A DNA stretch of 64,000 bases, taken from DTHT01 sp037444625. GTDB taxonomy: Bacteria; Acidobacteriota; Terriglobia; Bryobacterales; Bryobacteraceae. Positions 42,201-50,170 of this stretch are shown in pieces. The position numbers and the translations under genes are program-made. The stretch is from contig JBBIMA010000021.1 in assembly GCA_037444625.1 (NCBI GenBank), positions 1 to 64,000 of the forward strand, written 5' to 3'. The notes below the pieces were generated by a model. That model was not told where the DNA came from, did no database searches, and worked only from the letters and a program-made list of their open reading frames with translations. Numbering within the stretch: position 1 is the stretch's first letter; every line of letters begins with the position of its first letter.

Positions 42201-42295
42201 GACCGCGGCCTTGCACTTGCAGGGCCTTCGGAGGACCCCACTCGGAACCGGCGGCGGTTCGGCGGCGCTGCCGGCCCCGGGGCCCCATGCCTGGC

Positions 42296-42324
42296 TTGAC
42301 CCCGCGGCTCCGTGCGGATAGAAT
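42296..42324 (+). promoter_or_regulatory. Sigma70-type promoter of Oar-like receptor 2
   Basis: TTGACC (42296-42301), 17-base spacer, TAGAAT (42319-42324), then AGGAGG at 42331-42336 and ATG at 42343. A GGCCCCGGGGCC palindrome in the 142-base gap upstream may help end transcription of the Gfo/Idh gene. Confidence 0.7.
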
Positions 42325-42342
42325 CCAGGCAGGAGGGAAGCC

Positions 42343-45300
42343 ATGTCGCTTGGGAGAATCGCCCGGCCCTCGGCCTGCCTTTGGGCGGCCATCATCTTGA
42401 ACGGCCTGACGGGCCTCGCCCAGGATCCTCGCGGCGCCATCGCCGGCACCGTCACCGATCCCAGTGACGCGGTCATTCCCGGCGTCACCGTTCGGGCCAC
42501 CAATAAAGATACCGGCGTCAGCGCCTCGGCAGTCAGCAACGCTGCAGGCGGCTATCATATCCCGTTTCTGTTGCCCGGCCCCTACCGCGTCACGGCCGAG
42601 TTGACCGGTTTCAAGCGCTTCGTGCGGGACAACATCGAGGTGCGGGTGGGCGAGACGGTGGGCCTCGCCATCCGGCTGGAAGTCGGGGCGGTCAGCGAAA
42701 CGGTGGAGGTCAGCGAGACGACGCCTCTGCTGGACACCACGGGCTCCTCACTCGGCCAGGTGTTCGATCAGCGGCGCATCCAGGAACTGCCCCAGCGCGG
42801 CTACAATCCCATGGAACTCACCCTGCTGGCGCCCGGCGTCATGAACGCCACCAATCTCCGGCTGCGCAAGGCCATGGCCCCGGAGGCCACCTCCGAAATC
42901 ATGGCGGACGGCGCCGGCAAGTACAACAACGAGTTTCAAATTGACGGCATCACCAATATGTCCACCGACCGCGGCCGGGGTTACTCCCGCATCGCCTTCA
43001 GCCCGCCGATCGGCGCCGTCCGGGAATTCAACATGCAAACCACCACGTACGACGCCGGCGTAGGGCGCACCATGGGCGCCGTCATCAACGTCAGCACCAA
43101 CAGCGGCACCAACGAGCTGCACGGCGAGCTGCACTACGTATTGCGCCATAGCGCCCTGGACGCGCCCAACTTCTTCAACAACAAAGCCGGCACCGTACCC
43201 GCCGTCTATCAGGACCACCGCTACGGCGCCTCGGCCGGCGGCCCGCTGGTCCTCCCCGGCCTTTATAACGGCAGAAACCGTTCCTTCTGGTTCTATGTTT
43301 TCGACGACAACCGCTTCGGTTCCCCCAAGCAGTTCACCAGCACGGTCCCTACCGCGGCCGAACGGCAGGGCGACTTCTCCGCCTTGCTCAAGCTCGGCTC
43401 CCAATACCAGATCTACGATCCCTTCACTACCCAGCCCGCCCCCGGCGGACGCTTCAGCCGCCAGCCGTTTCCCGGCAATCTCATCCCGCCCGCCCGATTG
43501 GACACGGTGGGCCGCAACCTGACGGGACTCTATCCCCTTCCCAACCAGCCCGGCACGGCCGACGGCCGGAATAATTTCTACTTCGAGGGCAAGTCCATTC
43601 AGAAGATCTACCAGCACCTGCTGCGTTTGGACCATGCCTTCAGCGAGAATCATCGCGCTTTTCTGCGCCTGCATTACGATTTCTGGAAGGAGAACAAGAA
43701 CGACAGCTTCGGCACCGGGATCCAGGGTTTGTTCTCCAACCGGCCGAACCGCGGCGTGGCTTTGGACGATGTGCTGGTGCTCAAGCCCACCCTTGTGCTC
43801 AACCTCCGCTACGGCTTTACCAGCACGAAATGGTGGGAGATTCGCCGGACGCGCGGCTGGGATCTGGCCGCTCTCGGCTTCTCGCCCGCCTTGGTGAAGC
43901 TGACCGAACGCAAGGTCTCGCCCCTCCCCCGCGTGCAGGTGGGCGCCTTCACCACCCTGTCGAACTGGGAAAACGGGGACGGCGCCAATTCCAGTCTGAC
44001 CCACAGTTTCGCGGCCGTCTTTACCAGGCTGCAAGGCCGCCACGGCATGAAGTTCGGCGCTGATTATCGGGTCTATCGGAGCTTCGCCAACCGGCGGCCT
44101 CAGGGCGTAGCGCCCGATTTCTCCTTCGGCACCACTTACACGCGCGGGCCGCTGGACAACTCCCCGGCCGCTCCCATCGGCCAGGACCTGGCCTCCCTGC
44201 TCCTGGGCATCCCCGGCGGCAGCATGGGCATCATCGCCAGCGCCGCCTTGCAAGACCAGTATACGGCTCTATACTGGCACGATGATTTCAAGCTCACCGC
44301 CAGGCTCACCTTGAACGTCGGCCTGCGCTGGGAGTACGAAACCCCCATGACGGAACGTTTCAACCGTCTGGTCTCGGAGTTCGATTTCAACGCCCCCAAT
44401 CCCATCGAGGGCCAGGCTCGGGCCAACTACGCCGCGCGCCCCATTCCCGAACTCCCGCCCGGCGAATTCCGCGTGCGCGGCGGCCTGACCTGGGTCAACC
44501 AGGCGGGCCGGGGCCGCAGTCCGTTCCGCGGCGAACGAAATAACCTCATGCCGCGTTTCGGCCTCGCCTACCAGCTCGATGCCAAGACCGTCCTGCGCGC
44601 CGGTTACGGACTCTTCTACAATCCCAACGGGACCGCAGTCACCGTTCCTATCCAGACCGGCTTCACCCAGATGACGCCCATCCAGGCCTCGCTGGACAGC
44701 GGCTTGACCTATATTGCCACCACCGCCAACCCCTTCCCGGGCGGCTTGCTCCAGCCGGCCGGCCCGGCGGGCGGGTTGACTACCAACCTCGGCCAGGCCA
44801 TTGATTTCTACAATTACCGGGAAAAATACGCCTATGCCCAGCGCTGGTCGCTCGGCATCCAGCGCATCTTGCCCGGCCAATTCCTCATCGAAGGCTCCTA
44901 CGTGGCTAACCGCGGCACGCGCCTCAGCGTCGCCCGCCAGTACAACCCGGTTCCTTCGCAGTACCTCAGCCGCAGCCCCTTGCGCGACCAACCCACTATA
45001 GACTTTCTCAGCGCCAGCTTCCCCAATCCTTTTCGAGGTCTGGCTCCCGTTTACGGTGCGAATATCTCCCGCGCCAACTTACTCCGGCCCTATCCCCACT
45101 TCGGCAACATCAGCGCCGAAGAGCCGGTCGGATACTCCTGGTACCACTCCTCGCAGTGGCGCCTCGAAAAGCGCTTCGCGCACGGCTACACGCTTCAACT
45201 GGCCTACACCTTCTCGAAGTTGATGGAGGCGACCAGCTTCTTGAACCCCACCGACCCGCTCCCTTATGAGGTGATTTCCTCGCTCGACCGGCCGCACCGC

Positions 45301-45822
45301 CTGGCCGCCAGCGGGATCTGGGAAGCGCCCTTCGGTCCCGGCCGCCGCTTCGGCGCCGCCTGGCCGGCCCCGCTTCAGTGGCTGGCGGGCGGCTGGCAGT
45401 TGGGCGTCGTCGTGACCCGGCAGAGCGCCGCCCCATTGGATTTCGGCAATGTAATTTTCGTCGGCGACATCAAGAATATCCCGCTGCCCAAGAACCGCCG
45501 CACCGCCGATCGTTGGTTCAACACGGAGGCCGGTTTCAATCGCAACTCGCAGCAACAGCTCTCCTACAACTTGCGCGCCTTCCCGCCGCGCTTCAGCGGC
45601 GTCCGCGGCGACGATCAACGAAGCTGGGATTTCTCGATCACCAAGGATTTCCCCCTGCGCGAGCGTCTCAAGCTGCGCTTCCGGGCCGACGCCTACAACG
45701 GCTTCAACCAGACCAACTTCGCCACGCCGAATCGCACCCCGACCAGCTCGGCCTTCGGCACGATCACCAGCACGGACGGCGACGCGCGCAACTGGCAGCT
45801 CGCCCTGAAGATCACTTTCTGA
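42343..45822 (+). CDS. Oar-like TonB-dependent receptor 2
   Basis: 1159 residues. Signal sequence (about 1-27), carboxypeptidase-regulatory-like domain (AGTVTDPSDAVIPGVTVRA, GGYHIPFLLPGPYRV), plug domain (about 115-250, with EIMADGAGKYNNEFQIDG) and a long barrel ending LALKITF with C-terminal Phe. The N-terminal ETVEVSETTPLLDTTGSSLG stretch is the typical link before the plug. The start is fixed by AGGAGG 6 bases upstream. No TonB box can be identified with confidence. Convergent with the MFS gene; twin hairpins lie between. Confidence 0.9.
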   Translation: MSLGRIARPSACLWAAIILNGLTGLAQDPRGAIAGTVTDPSDAVIPGVTVRATNKDTGVSASAVSNAAGGYHIPFLLPGPYRVTAELTGFKRFVRDNIEVRVGETVGLAIRLEVGAVSETVEVSETTPLLDTTGSSLGQVFDQRRIQELPQRGYNPMELTLLAPGVMNATNLRLRKAMAPEATSEIMADGAGKYNNEFQIDGITNMSTDRGRGYSRIAFSPPIGAVREFNMQTTTYDAGVGRTMGAVINVSTNSGTNELHGELHYVLRHSALDAPNFFNNKAGTVPAVYQDHRYGASAGGPLVLPGLYNGRNRSFWFYVFDDNRFGSPKQFTSTVPTAAERQGDFSALLKLGSQYQIYDPFTTQPAPGGRFSRQPFPGNLIPPARLDTVGRNLTGLYPLPNQPGTADGRNNFYFEGKSIQKIYQHLLRLDHAFSENHRAFLRLHYDFWKENKNDSFGTGIQGLFSNRPNRGVALDDVLVLKPTLVLNLRYGFTSTKWWEIRRTRGWDLAALGFSPALVKLTERKVSPLPRVQVGAFTTLSNWENGDGANSSLTHSFAAVFTRLQGRHGMKFGADYRVYRSFANRRPQGVAPDFSFGTTYTRGPLDNSPAAPIGQDLASLLLGIPGGSMGIIASAALQDQYTALYWHDDFKLTARLTLNVGLRWEYETPMTERFNRLVSEFDFNAPNPIEGQARANYAARPIPELPPGEFRVRGGLTWVNQAGRGRSPFRGERNNLMPRFGLAYQLDAKTVLRAGYGLFYNPNGTAVTVPIQTGFTQMTPIQASLDSGLTYIATTANPFPGGLLQPAGPAGGLTTNLGQAIDFYNYREKYAYAQRWSLGIQRILPGQFLIEGSYVANRGTRLSVARQYNPVPSQYLSRSPLRDQPTIDFLSASFPNPFRGLAPVYGANISRANLLRPYPHFGNISAEEPVGYSWYHSSQWRLEKRFAHGYTLQLAYTFSKLMEATSFLNPTDPLPYEVISSLDRPHRLAASGIWEAPFGPGRRFGAAWPAPLQWLAGGWQLGVVVTRQSAAPLDFGNVIFVGDIKNIPLPKNRRTADRWFNTEAGFNRNSQQQLSYNLRAFPPRFSGVRGDDQRSWDFSITKDFPLRERLKLRFRADAYNGFNQTNFATPNRTPTSSAFGTITSTDGDARNWQLALKITF

Positions 45823-45866
45823 GGAACGCCCCGCACCTTCTCCTGCGCAGGGACAATGGCCGGCGA

Positions 45867-45914
45867 GCCGGGCGGAATTCGAACCGCCCGGCCCTTGGCC
45901 CACAGGGCCAAGGG
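45867..45914. terminator. Twin perfect hairpins between convergent genes
   Basis: GCCGGGCGG (45867-45875) / CCGCCCGGC (45884-45892) closes an 8-base palindromic loop AATTCGAA. It is followed without gap by CCCTTGGCCC (45892-45901) / GGGCCAAGGG (45905-45914) with a 3-base loop ACA. The position between the stops of receptor 2 (+) and the MFS gene (-) suits a bidirectional terminator, although no U-tract is present. In the minus direction the first hairpin shows GGTTCGAATTCC, like a tRNA T-arm, but no complete tRNA can be built. Confidence 0.5.
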
Positions 45915-45933
45915 AACGAAACTTTCGGCGTTC

Positions 45934-47166
45934 TTAGCGCACTTTCCCCCGAACGGCCAGCAGAATCACGGCGTAACCCACCGGATACAGCACGCCGCAG
46001 ACTGTGAACACGGGAGCGAATCCCACCGCGTCCACCACGTGGCCGGCGCCGAGGTTGGCAGCGAAGCCCGCCAGCCCGCCGGCCATGCCTGCCAGGCCTA
46101 CCACGCCGGCGACCGTTGCAGCCGGAAACAGATCGGCGGTGAGCGCCATGTAGTTCGTCATCCAGAATCCGTGGGCCAGCAGCAGCACACCGAGCAACAG
46201 CACCGCCCATAGGGCACTCGGCGCCCACAATGCCAGAATGGAGACCGGCGTCAAGAAGGCGGCCGCTCCCATTACGGTCTTTCTCGCCGTTGCGAGCTGC
46301 CATCCGCGCCGCACCAGCCAGTCGGAGACCGCTCCGCCCATGCAAGAGGAGAGGCCGAGCGTCAAGAAGGGCACCCAGGCCAGTCTGCCGATGTCGCTCA
46401 CGGAAGCGCCCCGCTCGATGTGCAGGTACTGCGGGATCCAAAACATGTAAATGTAAAAGACGGGATCCAGCAGGAAGCGCGTCAGAACCAGCCCCCACAC
46501 TTCCCGCCGGCCAAGCAGCCGGGCCCACGGCCAGGGGCGAGCAGCCGCACGACTGCCGGCGCGGTCGCTGCTGCCGTTGGCCGGTGCGGTTTGAGCCGGC
46601 GCAGAAGGATACAGAGCGAACCACAGGATGGTCCACAACGCGCCCAGCAGTCCCGTAGTCAAGAAAGCCGCTCGCCATCCGCCCAGAGCCGCCAGCCACG
46701 CAATGACCGGCGGCGCCAACACCGCACCCACGGCCGAGGCCCCCGTCGTCGAGATGCCCATGCCGAGCGCCCTTTGTCGCTCCCGGAACGACTCCGCCAC
46801 CCCTCGCGCGACGGCCGGGAAGCACGCCCCTTCCCCCAGGCCCAACATCAAGCGAAACAGCGCCAACCGCCTGCCGCTGCCCGCCGTAGCGTGCAGAGCG
46901 CTGGCGACCGACCAGAAAGCGACCGAAACGCCGAGCCCCGTCCGCGTTCCCAGGCGATCAATCAAGCGCCCGCCTATGGCGAACATCACGCTATATGCGA
47001 GAGTAAACGCCGAAACCGCACGGCCGTAATCCGCATTGCTCATTCGCAGTTCGGCCGTGACGGCGGGAGCAAGGACCGAAAGGACCTGACGATCGAAAAA
47101 GTTCAAGGCGGAGGCTGCGCTCAGCAGCGCCGCCGCAACCCACAGGCCCCGGGAGCGGCGCGACAC
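45934..47166 (-). CDS. MFS transporter (ACS/hexuronate-type)
   Basis: 410 residues, 12 hydrophobic helices. Starts with LNFFDRQVLSVLAPAVTAEL, typical of the anion:cation symporter subfamily. Loop motif A is GGRLIDRLGTRTGLG, and LGLGEGACFPAVARGVAESF in helix 4 is the ACS signature (parts LGEGACFPAVARG). It likely imports a sugar acid or sugar into the cytoplasm. The start directly abuts the stop of the isomerase-like gene, so the two are cotranscribed with the upstream hydrolase. Confidence 0.88.
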   Translation of the reverse strand: MSRRSRGLWVAAALLSAASALNFFDRQVLSVLAPAVTAELRMSNADYGRAVSAFTLAYSVMFAIGGRLIDRLGTRTGLGVSVAFWSVASALHATAGSGRRLALFRLMLGLGEGACFPAVARGVAESFRERQRALGMGISTTGASAVGAVLAPPVIAWLAALGGWRAAFLTTGLLGALWTILWFALYPSAPAQTAPANGSSDRAGSRAAARPWPWARLLGRREVWGLVLTRFLLDPVFYIYMFWIPQYLHIERGASVSDIGRLAWVPFLTLGLSSCMGGAVSDWLVRRGWQLATARKTVMGAAAFLTPVSILALWAPSALWAVLLLGVLLLAHGFWMTNYMALTADLFPAATVAGVVGLAGMAGGLAGFAANLGAGHVVDAVGFAPVFTVCGVLYPVGYAVILLAVRGKVR

Positions 47167-48699
47167 CTAAGCCGTCTCCCGGGCTACCACCGCGACCTCG
47201 ATGCCCAGCACCGAGCCGATCTTTTCCAGGGTGGAAGCGTGGTGGCCCACCCCGAGCGCGAAGTGATGCGTGGGACCTTCCGCCACCCACCGCTTCAGGA
47301 ACGTCCTCACGTCGGGTTTGAAGAAGCCCCGTGTGTTCGTGTTCCCGGTGGCCGGGATGGGACCGCGCACGCTTTGCCCTTCAGCCACGATGAATTTGAA
47401 CCGGCCGCTGCCGGTTACACCGATGCCCAACATCGTGATGGGGCCTTCCTTCAGCTTGAACTCCACGCTCGCCCCGCTGCCGGGCTTGCCGTGATACTTG
47501 AGCAGGCTGCGCAGTACGGGACGCCCCTGCGCCACGTTCAGATGATGCGGGCCGTCATGGCCCACCAACACGAAGCCCTCGTTGAAGTCCACGGGATGGA
47601 ATTCCGCGAAGCTGCCCCCGATCTCCAGCCGGTCCAGAATGAGCATGGCGATGCACGTCTTCAGATCCGATTCCCCGCACATAGGAAAGCCGGCCGCCGT
47701 CAGCAAGGAATTGCCCACGATCAGACTGCTGAGCACGGACCTCAACTCGCTGTCCGGCTCTCCTTCGTAGTAGTACGCCAGCCCGTCCAGCTCGTACTCT
47801 TCGATGAAGCGCTCCAAAGCGACCGATACGCGCGCCGACATTTCCAGATCCTCCGGCGTCAAGCGGCGGGTAATGGGATCAGACTTCGGATCGGGCGTTT
47901 CAAACACTTCGAGAATGATCCGTTTCTTCTCGGCGATCTCCGCCGCCGTCACCTGCCGGTAGTGCCGTAGCAGATCGTCCGCCTCGGTCTGCACGATGTG
48001 GCAGCCGAAGGCGCCGGTGAGCGCCGCCTGGTCGGTCTGCATGTCGAGCATGTGTTCGATGGGATGGCCGAAATGCCCGATTCGGGCCCGCTTCAGATCG
48101 TGCAAGACGTGCGCGATCCGGCACCACTCGGAGAGCTCCTCCTCGGCCTCCGGATCGTCCTCCAGCGAACCCAGGATCACCGGAGGCGCCGGCCTGCCCA
48201 TGCGAATGGCCACGCCGGTGAATTCCGGCACCGAAGAAAAGTCGTCGTTCGCCAGTTGCATGCGCGTGGTGGCGCGGGCGTAGTCCAGCGCCTTCATGGG
48301 CTGTAACGCCACCAGCACGACGGGAACCGGAACGTCCCGGATGATCGCCGCAAAAGTGGCGGACGTGGCGTAGGTCACCATGTCGCAGAAAATCAAGTCC
48401 GGATTCTCCGCCAGCAACCGGTCGCGCAAGCGGTAGGCCGCTTTGGCCGAATCCACCAATCCGAAGTTCCTCACCTCCACGCCGCGCTCCCGGAGTTTGC
48501 CCTCCAGCACGGCGATTTTCCCTTCCATCTCCTCCCGCAGTCCTTCGAACTGGCCCCAGTAAGTCTGATGGCCCACGCCGAACAAGCCTACCCGCGCCGT
48601 CAGAGGCTTCCGGCGCGGAATCAGCGGCGCGGCTAACAAGGCGGCTTCTGTGCGAACCCGCTCCTCGGTCCTGTTTGCATCAATCCTTCGGGAAATCAA
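47167..48699 (-). CDS. L-fucose/L-arabinose isomerase family protein
   Basis: 510 residues. Three-domain aldose-ketose isomerase related to AraA/FucI: VGLFGVGHQTYWGQFEGL at the N-terminus, FGHPIEHMLDMQTDQ, the metal-ligand Glu in FPMCGESDLKTCIAM, a second ligand in HPVDFNEGFVLVGHDGPHHL (parts DFNEGFVLVGHDG), and the C-terminal His in GPTHHFALGVGHH. The substrate may be a pentose or 6-deoxyhexose. Start is a TTG at 48699 with GGAGG 10 bases upstream (48714-48710, minus strand); no in-frame ATG fits. Abuts the MFS gene. Confidence 0.82.
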   Translation of the reverse strand: MISRRIDANRTEERVRTEAALLAAPLIPRRKPLTARVGLFGVGHQTYWGQFEGLREEMEGKIAVLEGKLRERGVEVRNFGLVDSAKAAYRLRDRLLAENPDLIFCDMVTYATSATFAAIIRDVPVPVVLVALQPMKALDYARATTRMQLANDDFSSVPEFTGVAIRMGRPAPPVILGSLEDDPEAEEELSEWCRIAHVLHDLKRARIGHFGHPIEHMLDMQTDQAALTGAFGCHIVQTEADDLLRHYRQVTAAEIAEKKRIILEVFETPDPKSDPITRRLTPEDLEMSARVSVALERFIEEYELDGLAYYYEGEPDSELRSVLSSLIVGNSLLTAAGFPMCGESDLKTCIAMLILDRLEIGGSFAEFHPVDFNEGFVLVGHDGPHHLNVAQGRPVLRSLLKYHGKPGSGASVEFKLKEGPITMLGIGVTGSGRFKFIVAEGQSVRGPIPATGNTNTRGFFKPDVRTFLKRWVAEGPTHHFALGVGHHASTLEKIGSVLGIEVAVVARETA

Positions 48700-48709
48700 G
48701 TTCTGATAA

Positions 48710-48714
48710 CCTCC
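48710..48714 (-). promoter_or_regulatory. Ribosome site supporting a TTG start
   Basis: GGAGG on the minus strand, 10 bases before the TTG at 48699 and just after the stop of the WbsX-like gene. It decides for a rare TTG start of the isomerase-like gene. Confidence 0.5.
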
Positions 48715-48716
48715 GG

Positions 48717-50012
48717 CTAAGCGGCATTTGCCTCTTGTCGTTCAACAAAAACCCGTCGCACCGCCTCCAGATAACTATACCCATACACCGTGTCGGGCAG
48801 CAGCACATGGTCCTCGGTCCACTCGTTCCAGGACGAAAGGAAGACGACGTTGGGAAGATTCCCGGCCGCTTCCGCCAGGTGATGCTTGGCCGCCAGCATC
48901 AGCCGCTCGAATTGATCGGCCGTACGCTGCGTCACCATTCGTGCGCTACGTCCCACGCGGGGGCTGTTATCCCACCCGACGGAGCAGGAGGGGAAAAACG
49001 GCACCGAGCACGCCGCTCTCAGCCGGCGCCAGTATGAGACGGCCTGCGCGGCCAGCCTCCCGTAAGGCGCCCGGCCCCCTCTGGGCACATCCTGAAGCAA
49101 GGGTGTGAATGTGTGATACAGGGTGGCGCTTTGGAAGCCGAGATCTCTCAGCTTGGGCGCATTCGTCGGGTTGGCGGAACAAGCCATCAGGTGCAGGTCC
49201 CCCAACCCCGCCTTAGCGACCTCCTCCCTCATGCGCGCCAGAGCCCGGCGGCATTGCTCCGGCGAGAGATCCCTCAGCAGGCTCTCGACGGAATAAATCC
49301 CGAAAACCGGGCCCGCGGGCATACGCCAGTAGTTGGGCCGCCTGAAGTAATGTTCAATGCAATACTCTACCACCCGCAGCATGTCCTGTTCGCTATGGCG
49401 CTGGCGCGACATCAAGGCAGTCTGTCCGTCGGAAGCGGCAGGCCAGTGATTGCGCCAATCGTGGTTCGCCCACATGAGCGCGAACTTGATGCGGTGATTG
49501 TTCGGCGCCTTCAGGAAGCCTCGCTCCAACTGAAGCTGGCACCTTTGTGTTCCTTCATGCCAGTACCAGCAGATCATCCAGGCGTGGATGCCGTAGTCGG
49601 CCGCGGTCTCGATTTCGCGCGCCGCCCAGGCGGGGTCCGACTCGTCGTATTCCCCCCACAGCGGGTACTTGGGGAAGAGGTGTCCCGGGTAAAGCGGCTT
49701 GGCGTCCCTGAGCGACTGGAACTGCGTCCATCCTTTGCCAAAATGCTTTTCGAACCAGGGACACGGATGCCAGCAGGGGTAGTAATAGACGGCAACCTGG
49801 TAACCTGTGGCCGGCAGCGGCCTGCTCGAATCCACCAGGGCCCGTAACTTGTCGTCCGTAAAGTAGGATTCGGCGTCCCCGGGAAGGACCGCAGGCACCG
49901 ACGAATAGTTCGCCGCCGGGCAGGATGAACACTCTTGCGACCGGACGGTAGCGACCGACCCGTACAGAGGGTCGCTCCAAGGGAGCAGCGCCAGGAGATT
50001 ACGTCGCTTCAT
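48717..50012 (-). CDS. WbsX/GH99-like hydrolase
   Basis: 431 residues with a possible short signal (KRRNLLALLPW). The domain opens with VAVYYYPCWHPCPWFEKHFG and continues with YDESDPAWAAREIETAADYGIHAWMICWYWHEG (parts ESDPAWAAREIETAADYGI, MICWYWHEGTQ), KFALMWANHDW and FLSSWNEWTEDHVLLPD. These are hallmarks of the glycosyltransferase-WbsX/GH99-like family, a TIM barrel with endo-glycosidase relatives. Enzyme specificity is unknown. The start at 50012 removes an unlikely 11-residue extension. 17 bases before the isomerase gene, on the same strand. Confidence 0.82.
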   Translation of the reverse strand: MKRRNLLALLPWSDPLYGSVATVRSQECSSCPAANYSSVPAVLPGDAESYFTDDKLRALVDSSRPLPATGYQVAVYYYPCWHPCPWFEKHFGKGWTQFQSLRDAKPLYPGHLFPKYPLWGEYDESDPAWAAREIETAADYGIHAWMICWYWHEGTQRCQLQLERGFLKAPNNHRIKFALMWANHDWRNHWPAASDGQTALMSRQRHSEQDMLRVVEYCIEHYFRRPNYWRMPAGPVFGIYSVESLLRDLSPEQCRRALARMREEVAKAGLGDLHLMACSANPTNAPKLRDLGFQSATLYHTFTPLLQDVPRGGRAPYGRLAAQAVSYWRRLRAACSVPFFPSCSVGWDNSPRVGRSARMVTQRTADQFERLMLAAKHHLAEAAGNLPNVVFLSSWNEWTEDHVLLPDTVYGYSYLEAVRRVFVERQEANAA

Positions 50013-50170
50013 ATAGGTTCCTGCGTTCGGCAGCCGACTTAGCAAGGGCCCCCTGAAGACCGCCCGGCTTCAACGAACGGGGGATCTACCCTCCCCGGCC
50101 TCCGGCGGGCAGCGACTTGCCCGGGCCAGGACGGCGGTCGAGAGGCAACAGGCTTCGCTTCCCCATGATC

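Noticed and set aside
42270..42284. GGCCCCGGGGCC palindrome as a regulator binding site
   Set aside because: Self-complementary G/C runs are expected by chance at this base composition, and no second copy was noticed near other promoters; it may only aid termination.
45850..45933. Possible tRNA (including a selenocysteine tRNA) on the minus strand
   Set aside because: A T-arm-like loop is present but no matching acceptor 5' strand, no D-arm and no anticodon loop with U33 could be found; the structure is explained by two simple hairpins.
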